Source: Haematobia irritans (taxonomy: Eukaryota > Arthropoda > Insecta > Diptera > Muscidae). From it: 64,000 nucleotides of DNA. Shown here one piece after another: positions 43,914 to 55,646 of this stretch (positions are counted from its first letter, which is position 1; every line of letters starts with the position of its first letter). The stretch spans positions 79,702,003 to 79,766,002 of the forward strand of contig NC_134398.1 of the NCBI RefSeq assembly GCF_050003625.1, in the 5' to 3' direction. The position numbers and the translations under genes were made by a program. Below the pieces are notes generated by a model. That model saw nothing but the letters and a program-made list of their open reading frames with translations, searched no databases and was not told where the DNA came from.

Positions 43914-44225
43914 TTTATTAAAAGTGAAAGGAACAAGAAGAAGAAAAGCATTACGTTTTACAGTTGGTAACTTTACACGGAAATTGGAAATAGTGGAATA
44001 ATAAACTAATATTTCAAGGCCAGTCGAAGCTGTTAATTCTTAATAAATATATTTAATATATTAATAAAACATGTCTTTTATTGAAGAAAAAACCGCCTAT
44101 ATAAATAAATAAAACTGTATTTGAAAACGAAGGTAAGCAGTTCTAATTCTGAAGTAAAAGGTTTACCACAAATATGTAAGATTTGTCCAAATGAATGAAA
44201 AAAAAATCAATAAAATCATTCCGTA

Positions 44226-44852
44226 CACTGAAAAAAATATTTACGTGATATTAAAGATTACGCAACCTCAATTTTAGGATGTGCAATTTACACACTATTA
44301 AGGATAAATTTCTGTAAAATAAAGAAATTTTAATTAAAAGAAGGTTTGTAATCTTTGCTTCAAAATATTTTTTCATTAAATTTAGGACACACATTTTGAA
44401 AATTTGCGTCCCTTCGTTAAAGTTGCATGTCTTTAAACTAAGGCAAATTTTCCTTAAAGTAAAGAAACACATTTTTGATTTAAAGAAATCGTCCTTAAAT
44501 GAATAGAAATATTGAATTTTTAGATTTAAAATAAAAACGCTTCAAATATATGCTAAGACTTATTTTGAGGATTTAGCATCTTTGGTTTAACGTTTTTTTG
44601 GAATTAAGAAAATATTTATTACTTCGAAGTATTTGTCATAATTTGGATTTTTACACTGGCATTTGTTTGTACGTGAATAGCTTTATTAATATACCGGAAA
44701 AATAGAATGAAAATTCAATAAATGAGACATGTATCCAACTTTTAATTTTATAGATCCTAGATTTAAAGCCAGATAGGTCGCCAAAAAATTTTCCTTATTT
44801 AAAAAAACCCGCATCTTTGGCCACTTTTTTCTGGGTCACTTTTTTCTGGGTG
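44226..44852. mobile_element. Family K-type element
   Basis: Starts TA then CACTGAAAAAAATATTTACG and ends, inward, CACCCAGAAAAAAGTGACCC with TA. The last 17 bases are doubled (CACTTTTTTCTGGGT twice). The interior matches 7440-7980. Confidence 0.6.
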
Positions 44853-45120
44853 TATGGATGGCAAAGTTGAGTTTTATTTCTTAACATTGTCTTCTACATT
44901 GTATGTTGGTCCATATGGAGTCTATGTTAGATAAAAAGGCAGATGAAATACTTCTAAAGGCCTTTTTAGTTCTTGATCGGTTTATATTCAGGAGGCTAAA
45001 AATAATTATAAATTGTTATGAACTAATTTTCGCACGGTAATTAGAGATGCACATTTCAATCGAATGAAATTTGTTCCTTCATGAGGCCCCAAAAGTCAAA
45101 TTTTGGGGGTCGCCTACATA

Positions 45121-45636
45121 CACTCAAAAAAAAGTGAACTCTCTATTTCACTAAAGCCAATTTAACTTTATTTTAGTTCATGGAATTATTATGTTTGGAG
45201 AAAGTTTGCTTTACTCTAATAATTTTTTTTGTACGCTAGTTAAATTAACTAAAACCGAGGAAAAAAATATACTCAAATGAAGCATAAAGATTAACTAAAT
45301 TCGTGTCTTCCACAAAATAGTTCAGAATTTCTTTAAATTTGTAAATTTTACCAAAAATGCGTCCATCATGAACTTCGTATGTCACTAAAGACATTCTTGC
45401 AATTTTGAACTCCAAGTTTTTCCTTCAAACTACAAAATTTTCTTTAACAAGTGAAAAAACTTAGTTATGTCTAATAAATTTTCTTGAATTTGTCGAAAAA
45501 TATTTACTTATTTTTATGACATCGGCGTGATGCCAACGTTTGTAATACTGTTTAGTTAAAATTTTCTACAAATATTCAAAATTTTCTAAAATTAACCGAA
45601 AGTTTTCTTCCTGGTGGGTTCACTGTTTTTTCAGTG
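45121..45636 (-). mobile_element. Family C MITE, copy 2 (516 bp)
   Basis: Reversed, near-identical copy of 2727-3243, inserted at TA (45119-45120, 45637-45638) into family A copy A8. Confidence 0.85.
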
Positions 45637-46242
45637 TATAATATGGACCAATATGATCCTATTTTTGCACGGTTATAAGATGGCCTATACTTACATCACA
45701 TACTAAATGTCAACCGGATTGGATTAAACTTACTCTTCCGAGAGGATCCGTAAGTTAAAAATAGGGGTCGATTTATATAGAGGCTACACCTAAAGTGGCG
45801 CATCTACAACACCCTCTGACCTACATTAATGACAAATACTTGTACAAAGTTTCAAGTCAAGGTATAAAAATGGCACCACATGTCGGATCACTGTGCATAT
45901 GATCGTCTACACGCAAAGAAAAAAAACGTTTGGAAAACGTGTACCGAAAACGTTTTTCTTTTGTTAGAGTTTTTTGAATTGCTTCGAAAAGTATACACTT
46001 TTATCACCAAAAAAATTCGTTTGTTACAAAATTTTTATTTTTTCAATAAAAAAAGTTATTTTTGAACCAACAACACAGTCCATTTCGTTTATATCAAACA
46101 CTGTTCTTTTCTGACTTTAGGTCTTTAATAAGACACATTTTACAGTTCATAGTAAAAATTTAATATAGTAGAATGTAATGTTGAACATTTTTTCGGAATC
46201 TGCCGACCATATCTGGAATATATGTAAAAAAAAAAAAAACTT

Positions 46243-46313
46243 TGGTCGAAGCAGGGATCGACCCACGACCCTTGGCATGCAAGTCGGATGTGCAACCACT
46301 GCTCCACGGTGCC
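46243..46313 (-). other. tRNA-like sequence (alanine type) in B-prime
   Basis: Minus strand: GAGCAGTGGTTGCACATC, a TTGCATG loop and GTGGGTCGATCCCTGC. The B box differs from that of B by one base. Confidence 0.55.
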
Positions 46314-46427
46314 CAACTAAATGTATTTTTCTGTTAAATAAACTTTGTTTAATCGGTTCGTGGGCGCCGCAAGCTATGCTATATAAATATAACTTATATG
46401 GGTAATTGTCTATTGATGACAATAACG

Positions 46428-46497
46428 GCTACATAGCTCAGTGGATAGTGTGTTGGCTTACAAATTGCATGGTCCGCGGTTCGATTCTCCGTCCAGG
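46428..46497 (+). other. Second tRNA-like sequence in B-prime
   Basis: GCTCAGTGGATAGTGTG, CTTACAA loop and GCGGTTCGATTCTCCG. The A box here is closer to a real tRNA than in B. Confidence 0.55.
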
Positions 46498-46801
46498 TGA
46501 AAGGTAAAAAAAATTAAAAATGTTTAAAATCGAATAATTTCTTCTACATTGTTTGTATTACAGATAAAGGTGCTAAGAACTAAAAAAACTGCAATTAGCC
46601 AGGAAAATTTTTTTTAGTTAGTCTTTATGAAATTGTTATTACATCCTGGAAAAGAATGAACGTTTATCACAAAAAGTATATACTTTTCTTCCAAATACAC
46701 TTCCTTTCAACGAAAAACAAATGAGAAACGAACTTTGTTTGTCTAAAATTTCGTTTGGGAGGAAAGAATTATTTTTTTGCGTGTAGATGTAAATCTAACT
46801 A

Positions 46802-47166
46802 CACAGAAAAAGTAAACTGTTTTATGGGATAAATTAACTCCTCGTGCAAAAATTTAAGTAAATTTTACTTCATTTTTGAGATTTTTTATCACAAAAAATT
46901 AACTACAAAAAGAAAATGTTCATGAATTTATTAATTCTGTAGCTTTTATTGCAACTACAATTTTTCTTCATTTCGCATTATTTAATTTCGTGTTTTATCC
47001 ACTTTGCATTGACTATTCATGTTTAAATCGCAAAATATTTCTTTCTAGAATTTATGGTATTACTAAGGGAATATTACTTCCATTCTCCGTGTGTGACTCG
47101 TAATCAATACCAAAGTCATTAGTGTAAAGACAAAATCTTTGAAACCAGGCATGCTCTTTTTCAGTG
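46802..47166 (+). mobile_element. CAC...GTG element, 365 bp
   Basis: Left CACAGAAAAAGTAAACTG, right inward CACTGAAAAAGAGCATGCC (a K-type end), with TA at 46800-46801 and 47167-47168. It begins 16 bases after B-prime. Confidence 0.65.
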
Positions 47167-47168
47167 TA

Positions 47169-48364
47169 TACGGGTCTAACAAAATAAATAAATGTAAAAA
47201 ATAAATAAATGTAAATATAAAAATCATTTACACCAGAACAATTTTAACCAAGCAGTAATTCTTTCGTAAATTAAATTTTTTCGACACTGTGATTTGTTTA
47301 ACGGTCCTCGCAAATGCAAACAATGATGAAATACAATCTAAACTAAGACAGCCTAACACCAAGTAACATAGAAATTTAATTTTAACTCTGCTCCCACCAC
47401 ACAAATGAAAACATTTTAGGGTGATTTTGGTATATGAATAAATTATCACCCACTCACATCCCTTCTTCTTGTTTTAGGCAAAAATCCTTGGAGTGTTTAT
47501 ACGAATATACGTAAGACAGTTCGTGGAAGCCCTTTATGGGCCATATGGAAGGATATCTAGGGCTGTAAACTCATTCACTAGCACATGAGTACTTGAGCCA
47601 GTCATCATACGTTTTGGCCAAGACGATGAAGTCATACGCATTGGAATGAAGAGTCAACAATAATGTTTAGGACAAGGTTAAAAATCCTTCATGAACATAT
47701 TCACATGCGTACAGATGTGTGTAACTTCAAGGACAATGAAGGGTGTAAATAAGCGGCAAGGAAATTCTATGAGAGTGAGGCTATATATAATTCTAGTTGC
47801 TGGATAGCTATTCGTGGAATGAACCGGTTGCCTGCTTATCAAAAACGTTTAATTTTTTTTTTTTGTAAAATATTACTGCACACTGGTTTCAACATATAAA
47901 ACGTTCCTCTTTCCTTCCTTTAAATCTTCTGTTTTACTTAAGAAGCGTCTGTTGCCAGCTACAAAAGATTTCTACACCAACGGCTTTAACCCAATTTTCT
48001 TATACTTTGGAAATTATTTCATAAATAGTCTTCCTTACTCTTGTGGGGCTCTATTTCGAAATAAGTCACAACCAGAGAAGGATAGGATAGTCCACCTCAA
48101 ACATGTTTTAAGAACTTACTATTATTTTTGGACGGGGAATATGGAACATAGCATGATTGCCGAAATCATTTAAATCCAAATAATAATATTATGATCTTGA
48201 AACATTTTTGAGATGATCATATTCCTTCTCTGGGTGCAGTATTCTGGAGTTTTTCATAACTGTATTAGTACTGCACATGAGGGATGCTATACCATTTGAT
48301 GGGAGAAGAAAGTAAACCTAAAATTAAGACAGTGTTCTTACATTTTCAGTTTTACCTTATATCA
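47169..48364. other. Mostly unassigned, possibly single-copy sequence
   Basis: Includes a decayed family I element at about 48067-48236 (AGAGAAGGATAGG ... ATATTCCTTCTCTGGGTG). No gene recognised in the rest. Confidence 0.45.
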
Positions 48365-48480
48365 GTGAATATATACCAATATTGCTTGGAGCATAACTTC
48401 TCAGCCAATTCACCACTTCTCTTATTGCTAATATTCCAGCCCGAAAAACACTACAGTGATCAGGTAATCTTTTCGAAGTT
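48365..48480 (-). pseudogene. Inverted 5' piece of a non-LTR retrotransposon
   Basis: On the minus strand it encodes RLPDHCSVFRAGILAIRE and NWLRSYAPSNIGI, part of RNase H. It is back-to-back with the forward piece at 48485. Confidence 0.8.
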
Positions 48481-48484
48481 CCAG

Positions 48485-49310
48485 AATTGGCTGAGAAGTA
48501 ATGCTCCAAGCAGTATTGGTATTAATATATACTCAGACAGTCAACCTGCAATAAAATCCTTGGGCTCTGTGTTCATCAACTCGAAAACGCCCATCGACTG
48601 CCGCAAATCTCTCAATGAGATGGCTGAGCAGCACAATATTCACCTAATATAGGTGCCTGGCCATAGGAACATAGCGGGGAACTGCGAAGCAGATGAGCTA
48701 GCAAGGCTACGAACTACCTTACATATTCCAGGGGAACTAGAATCTGTTGGTATGCCTCTGTCTACCTGCAAGCTCTTACTGTGTGAGAAGGCTCTCATGA
48801 TGACAAATGTTCGATGGGAGTATTGCAAGGGTTGTAACGACACCAAGCAAATATGGCCCCATTTAAACTTAAACCGCACACTAGATATGCTAGTGTTCTC
48901 GAGACGCCAGATATCACACCTGATATCTGCTATAACGGGTCGCTGCCTGATAGGCGATTTTGCAAAAACTATTGGCGCGAAATGACTATTGTATGAGCTG
49001 TAATTATGCGGAGGAAAAGGAATCTTGTGTGAGTGTCCTGCATTTTGTGTAAGGCGTAAGAAAATTTTAGGGGCATATAGCTTCAGATTACTGGCGGACC
49101 TGGAAAACGTTAACTTAAGCACTCTGCTAATGGTTTTGGAACAATCTGGTTGGTTCAGCAGAAGAAAATAATCGAGAAGGTTCAGCGGTTAAAACTAGAA
49201 GTGCACACACGTAATAGATACTTTTAGTTAATGTGATATCACAATGGACTGAATAGTCTAAGTGAACCTGAATCCTAACCGGGCTGCCACTATAACCTAA
49301 CTTAACTTAA
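48485..49310 (+). pseudogene. Forward 3' part of the same retrotransposon: RNase H, C-terminus, tail
   Basis: Reads NWLRSNAPSSIGINIYSDSQ, then a stop at 48650-48652 where Trp is expected before VPGHRNIAGNCEADELA, then VRWEYCKGCNDTKQIWPH, ending at 48984. The later Cys/His-rich C-terminus is out of frame. The 3' UTR (about 49240-49310) repeats the sequence of 13662-13740 and ends CCTAACTTAACTTAACC. Confidence 0.85.
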
Positions 49311-49458
49311 CCTTCTTTTAATATTGCAATTTTGCCACTTTTATTTATTGATTTAATAATAAATGAATGAATAAATAATGTTATATGCGTTTTTATTGCA
49401 TACTTCCTGTATTTAAAATTTTTTCACGTAAAAGTTTTTTGTTAAAAAAAAAAAAAAA

Positions 49459-50551
49459 AACAAGTATATACGGCCGTAAGTTCGGCCAGGCCGAAGCTTA
49501 TGTACCCTCCACCATGGATTGCGTAGGAACTTCTACTAAAGTCTGTCATCCACAATGGAATTACTTGGGTTGCGGTAATGCTTTCCGATGGTAAGGTATC
49601 TTAGAACTTCTTAACACCGTCTTCTAAATTGTAAGCTAGTCCATATATATTATATATTAAACAAAAAAAAGCCAATTAAATACGTATATAATTCAGTTTG
49701 AAAAATTTTTCTTTAGAAATAAAACGTTGACAAAATTGTCTATAGAAATAAAATTGTGATTGGCGATGGGCTGTATATAACTATAGACCGATATGGACCA
49801 ATTGTTGCATAACTGCTAGCGGCCATATACTAGAGCTATGTACCAAATTTCAACCGAATGGGATGAATTTGGCTCCTCCAACAGGATCTGGTGGTCAAAT
49901 GTGGGCATCGATTTATATGAGGGCTGTATATAATTATGGACCGATATGGACCAATTTTTGCATGGTTTTTAGAAACTATATACTAAAACCACGTACCAAA
50001 TTTCAACCGGATCGGATGAATTTTGCTCCTCCAAGAGGCTCCGGAGGTCATATCTGGGGATCGAATTATATGGGGTCTATATATAATTATGGACCGATAT
50101 GGACCAATTTCTTCCGAATCGGACGAAATTTGCCTCTCTTAGAGTGTCCGCAAGCCAAATCTGGGGATCGGTTTATATGGGGTCTATATATAATTATCGG
50201 CCGATATGGACCAATTTTTGCACGATTGTTAGATACCATATTCTAACACCATGTACCAAATTTCAGCCGGATCGGATGAAATATGCTTCTCTTAGAGGCT
50301 CCGCAAGCCAAATCTTTGGGTCCGTTTATATGGGTGCTAGACGTAAAAGTGGTCAGATATGGCCCATTTGCAATACCATCTGATCTACATCAATAACAAC
50401 TACTTATGCCAAGTTTCAAGTCGATACCTTGTTTCGTTCGGAAGTTAGCGTGATTTCAACAGACGGACGGACTTAGAGCAATATTTCGATGTGTTACAAA
50501 CGGAATGACAAAGTTAATATACCCCCCATCCTATGGTGGAGGGTATAAAAA
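49459..50551 (-). mobile_element. Family A element (A4), shortened
   Basis: Tail at 49459, very short 29-bp region, four or five 153-bp repeats, GACGGACGG only, part of the AT-rich head lost, head end GGAGGGTATAAAAA. Confidence 0.8.
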
Positions 50552-51178
50552 TATATATTTGTTGTCTTTGGATTTAAATTTGGAAAAATTAGGCGGTACT
50601 TATATATGGGAGCTATATTTAAATCTGAACTAACGTCGACGATTCTGTGCAGGTATAGATGGTACTACAAAAGATTTGATTTTGTCAAGTTTGAGTAAGA
50701 TCGGGTTTTACAGTCAAATTTGGGAAAATCGACCAATACATATATACTATATCTAAATCTGAACCGATTTCGATGAATGCACACTAAAGGGGTGGTGAAT
50801 TAGATTACTTTTTGCAAATTTTGACGACGATCGGTTAGTACAAAAGTCTAATATGACCCCATTTGTTGAAATCGGCCGATACATATATATGGCAGGTATA
50901 TCTAAATTTGATCCGATTTTTTTTTTAAATTCAATAGCGTTCGTCATCGTGGCATAGAAACAACATGTACCAAATTTCATCAAATTCGGCTAATAATTGC
51001 GACCGGAATCCTGCGAACAACGGACGGACACCAAGGGCTAGTTCGACTCAGGAGGTAATTTTGAGTCGATCGGTATATATTTTATAGGGTCTTAGATTAA
51101 TATTTTTGGTTGGTAGCTTTGATCTTGATCAAAAAAAGTTATTATATCCTGGCTACTATATGGTTTAGCGTATAAAAA
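50552..51178 (-). mobile_element. Family D-like element, third subtype
   Basis: Reversed, it shows TTTTTATACGC at the head, GAGTCGAACTAGCCC, a short GTCCGTCCG and GGATCAAATTTAGATATACC repeats. It directly abuts the head of A4. Confidence 0.6.
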
Positions 51179-52030
51179 GTGCTGAGAAGTAAATAAACCA
51201 AGCGGAAGTGGAAAATATATGAGGGATTTAGCAAGAAAAATCATTTTGAGTTGGACTTGTTAAATTATTTTCACATCTTGTAAAATAGTCACCGCCCTCA
51301 GAATAAAGTCAACGTAATTTTTTAGCCGATTAAACTTTATTTTATTTCATGAAAATTAGTCGATTTTAGTTCAATTTTATCAAATCGATGCCTTCGTTCC
51401 AGAGTACGCTAAGTCGACTTAGCATGTTTTGATGGAGTTTGTTTTTTTTTTGTATTCGGATTGATGTGACTTAAGTGCTATCAAAAGCTCGAATTTATCG
51501 GACACTTCTATCAAAAGTTATGGTTATTTTAAAAAATGTCCATTCCAAACAGGGCTAAGTACAGTTAGTACTGTTTACAACAGAACTTTAAAATATTTTT
51601 CAAAACTAAGTAAACATAGCATTCTTTAGAATGGACGTTTATTTTGCTATGCTTTCTACGTCTACTTAGAATGTCATTCCCCGACTAAACAAAAACAGTT
51701 CGCACGTATAAGTAAACTTAGAATAGTTTGGAGAGTGAGAATATTCTTCTTATTTTAATTATTTTTTGCTTACTTTACGTGACGTGAACCGCATTCTTAA
51801 GTTTCTTAAATGATTAAATTGTTCTTAAATTGTGCCTGTCTTGAACTTCATATAGCGCTAAAGACACTTTAACAATTTTTAATTCCAATTTCTTCCTTAA
51901 AAATATGAAATTTACGTTAACAAAAGAAAAAAATTATTATTAACCAATTTTCTTCAATTTAACAACAATTGTTAAGTTCTTCTTATGATTTTAATGTTTG
52001 GAATATTGTAATTATAGAATTCTATCGGAA
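51179..52030. repeat. Diverged family C-related sequence
   Basis: 51290-52000 shares phrases with 24671-25196 reversed (CATGAAAATTAGTCGATTTTAG, GCGCTAAAGACACTTTAAC). Ends could not be fixed. Confidence 0.4.
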
Positions 52031-52032
52031 TA

Positions 52033-52943
52033 CACCGAAAGAATTTTCTTCGTAAAAAGAACGAAAAATTTCGTTAAAAGTACGAAATTTGTCATTGTTT
52101 TACAACCAAAGAAACTTTTCATTAAAAGTACGAAATATTTCGTACTTTTTACGAAGAAAAGTTCTTCCAAAATTTTCGTAGTTTGTAAGAAAAAAATTCG
52201 TACTTTTTATGAAGAATCTTCGTACTTTTTATGAAGAATCTTCGTACTTTTTATGAAACAATTTCGTTCTTTTTATGAAAATGTTTCGTACTTTTTATGA
52301 AAAATTTTCGTAGTTTTTATGAAAAATTTTCGTACTTTTTATGAAAAAATTTCGTACTTTTTTCTGAAAAATGTTCGAACTTTTAGAAAAAAAATTTATA
52401 GTCGAAAGTGCATTTGGTTGTAGTTGCAAGTGTGAAAAATGACATCACTACTTTACATCTTAAGTTTTTGAATAATTTTTAGTTTTATTGCTTCACTTTT
52501 ATTCATAGCCCGCTATCACCCAAATGAGAAGTAGCATAGACTTGCATAAAAAAATAGAATAAAGGAATACACTCAAGCACATTATAAAAGACAATTTAAT
52601 GCCGCGAACGGAAATTTTACAACTTCAATGAAACTTCTTCGTTATTTCAAAGAAAATGTTTCGTACTTTTTATGAAGAAATTTTAACGCAGAATGTTTCG
52701 TAAAATATTCGTAAAAACTTCTTCACAAAATTCATGAAATGTGAAGAAAGTTTCGTTAAAAGTACGAACTTTTTACGAAGAAAAGTTAATGTAGAATATT
52801 TCGTAGAAGTTTCGTATATTCGTAAAATGTTCTTCGTAAAATTTACGAAAATGAATGAAAATTTCGTTGTTTTAATGAAGAATTCAGGAAGAATAGTTAA
52901 TGAAGAATTCTTCGTAAAATTAACGAAGAGAATTCTTTCGGTG
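52033..52943 (+). mobile_element. Family G element, copy 1 (911 bp)
   Basis: CACCGAAAGAATTTTCTTCG to, inward, CACCGAAAGAATTCTCTTCG; TA on both sides. The interior is dense in TACGAAA/TTTCGTA motifs, which create accidental open frames. A copy of the same length lies reversed at 60668. Confidence 0.87.
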
Positions 52944-54370
52944 TACTGTATTTTTACTTTTTTAATTTCGATTCTTATTTGTTACATCATTCATCATCTT
53001 TTTAAAATTGCTACAATTTTAATTTTAAAAGTACACTTTCGTGTACTGTCGTCGCATAAAGAACAAAATAACATATATATCATTGTTTTGCTAAAAAAAA
53101 GAAACTTTTCATTGAAAGTACGAAATATTCCTAAACAAATTATTCATAGTGTGAAATCTTAACCGTTTTTCACCTTGTGCCAATAATCCGATTCGGTAGT
53201 CCTGAGACATCCTTCTTTGCAAATGACACTTAAATAAACGGACAGAAAAACCATGTTTGGACATGGTTGCCGCATTCATTTAATGCTTATCTAGAGCATG
53301 TAATTGCCGCGAAAACCATGTATTTTGTCTTTGTAAAAATAGTTTTTGAGCGGAGAAAAATAAGCATTTGAATGGTTCTCAAATACCGCAAACATGTTCC
53401 ATCATTTGAATGATAGAATTTGAGACCATTAAATGGTCGGGAAAATCATGTACCTGACCATTAAATTTTTTTTACTTTTTTGCAGGGAAAAAAGTATTTT
53501 TATAGGTTACGTATAGACATGTCTAGAACCATTACATGGCCATAAAGACCATGTACATTGTTTTCGTGACCATTTACTTTTTTAATTTTTTTGTCGCAAA
53601 AGAATTTTATAAAAACATTGACAGGTACACACGATTTTCATTTTGCGCATCAGTCGTGTGTTAATTGTTTCTTGGAATGGACGGAGAATACGGAATTACT
53701 GTGTTTTGTGTTAATTTATTTATTCAGTAGTGGCACGTGGAAAATGTACCTGTTTTTTGTTCTGCATTTTGCTATATGGATCATTTATTTTTATTTGCAC
53801 TTACATGATGTCTGCGTTGGTACATTTGATGGGCACGAAGTAAATATGGAATGATTACTTATTGTTGAAATTGAACCAAAATAGAGTGTTTAAAAATATG
53901 TGATGTTTGCTTGAACGGCATTATAAATACAAAAAAACAATGAATTAGTTTATAAATAAATAGAAACAAATAAATAAAGTTAATTTTGTGTTTTCTTTTC
54001 TCAAGTGGCGTCCTTTTTTCGACGATGAAAAAAGTTTTTTCATAAAGATCAAAACATTTTAGGTTGTGACCATGTTCTTTTAACGAGAAGAAAAACATTT
54101 TGAATGAATACCACAACATTTTAAATCGTGACCATTGTCTTTTCATTCAAACAATATTCTTTTTATCAATATAATAACATTTTAGATGAGGACAATTTTA
54201 TATTTTTCTTAGAACCATGTTCACTGAGCCAACATGGTTGCAGGTTAAAATGTTACATGGTCGCCGCAAAAATAGCCCTTATCATATTACTTTGCTCTTC
54301 GAATATGATTGTGACAATCATGTTTCTTTGCTGCGTGTACCACTGTGCAAAGTACACTGTTATGTAAATA
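52944..54370. repeat. Repeat-like sequence rich in ACCATGT motifs
   Basis: 53230-54345 is filled with AACCATGTT/AACATGGTT words in both directions. It may be one inverted-repeat element (about 53234 to 54342), but the ends match poorly. The 87-codon frame at 53591 has no recognisable domain. Confidence 0.4.
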
Positions 54371-55393
54371 CGCCATAGTCCCACAAAGACCGGAAGGCGT
54401 AAAAAAGTAGGTTTTGATTTATCACGGTTTTAAAACAATCACAAAAGTTAGCTAGAGTCTAGGCAACAACTTTGCCACTGGAAGGGTGCAACTTAATTAA
54501 ACATTTGTTATGTTTGTTTTCGAGTTGCCAGTTGAACAGCACAAGCCATTGAGGACTCACAATGCTACATAACTCTTAAGGAGAACCAATACAAAGGAAC
54601 ACAAGCGGCTTCAAAGGCGCCAAACTTCAACGGCAACAATGCCTGCCGCCGGAGACAGCGGAAGGAGTTGCGGGAGCAATGTCAGCCTCGCAAAAATTAA
54701 AAAGGACACCAACAATGTGTTAATTTAATTATGAGTTTATTTAATGTAATTAGGTACCTTAAGATATTATAACAATAAACACAAAAGTCCAACAATTCAG
54801 AGTGGAGCTTCATTGTTTTCCTATACTTGGGTTAGGGTTCATCGACGCTGTCGACTCTATGGCGGCAGTGGTAGGTAGAAAAATATAGGCATAAAAGAAA
54901 ACGGGCTGGTTTATGTGTTTGTTCACTCCGCAAAAGTTTACCTCGAAAAAGGACATTTTGTTCGCACATATAATTCTGTTATGGAAAGGTCTAATTGCTT
55001 TAGGGATCATTGCTTTGGACAAATTAAAATGAGATGACTTTGGGTCCCGTCTGGCTGCCCCCTTGTCATTGCTTCTTGTAGTTCAAGATATTCGGTGTGG
55101 TATTCCTGTTGTAAAATGGTATATTCATATTATATGGTTTTCCTGAATTCAACATGTTCGAAAAGCGGTATATTTAGGTAATTGAGTGACTTGAAAAAGT
55201 GAGTTCTAATCTTTTACGCAAACAAAAATTAGATTGATTTAAATTATTTTTGTGTTTATAGGGTACGAAAGTTATGTAAACTCATGCGTACTAATTTAAT
55301 TAGTGTCATAGTTGTGGATTCCGGTAACTCAATATAAATTCAGATTTATGAAATTTTATGTTAATGAAATAATATTGTAATAAATTAATTAAA
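54371..55393. other. GC-richer, probably single-copy segment
   Basis: From about 54480 to 55110 base composition rises and no element of the window matches. It includes GCCTGCCGCCGGAGACAGC and clustered TAATTA-type words near 54720-54760. No convincing open frame. It could be conserved host non-coding DNA. Confidence 0.4.
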
Positions 55394-55646
55394 AACAAGT
55401 TAGTAAATTCTAAAGTCGGGTGGGACCGACTATATTATACCTTTCACCACTAGGTAGACCAACATTTTTGATAAAATCTCAACTCCTTCAAATTTGTTGA
55501 GAGCTGTATGAAGGTTTAGATTCCCATACACAAATATTTAAATCAGAACCGACTTGGAGAAACATTTTTAAAATTCTACAAAATCTCTACACTTTAAATT
55601 TAAATCGGCTAACGCCCTGAAACGAAACACAATTAAGTAACTATAA
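55394..55646 (-). mobile_element. Extra family D tail
   Basis: AAACAAGTTAGTAAATTCTA and the GTCGGGTGGGACCGAC hairpin, then diverged D sequence. Directly followed by a second tail at 55647. Confidence 0.65.

Larger units (their letters stand above)
43351..45872 (-). mobile_element. Old family A element (A8), split twice
   Basis: The tail is at 43351-43458 (diverged ACGGCTGAAAGCTCGGTCAG). The body resumes at 44855-45118 and 45639-45872. The first gap (about 43459-44852) contains segment R and a K-type element; the second holds family C copy 2. Much more diverged than A2 or A3; the head is missing. Confidence 0.6.
45910..46783 (+). mobile_element. Family B-prime element (874 bp) with the tRNA-like pair
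   Basis: Ends CACGCAAAGAAAAAAAACG and, inward, CACGCAAAAAAATAATTC with TA on both sides. The terminal 60-100 bp are unlike B, but the core from CTTTTGTTAGAGTTTT to GGTGCTAAGAACTAAAAA is homologous to B, including both tRNA-like sequences in the same divergent order. Confidence 0.8.

Noticed and set aside
52734..53162. Open frames FVKSTNFLRRKVNV... shared with 60653-60877
   Set aside because: Their similarity is explained by the two near-identical G elements. The peptide is made of TTCGTAAAA-type repeats.
53591..53854. 87-codon frame MSQKNFIKTLTGTHDFHF...
   Set aside because: It has hydrophobic stretches but no homologue I recognise. It lies in sequence dense with ACCATGT repeats, with no splice or start context to support it.
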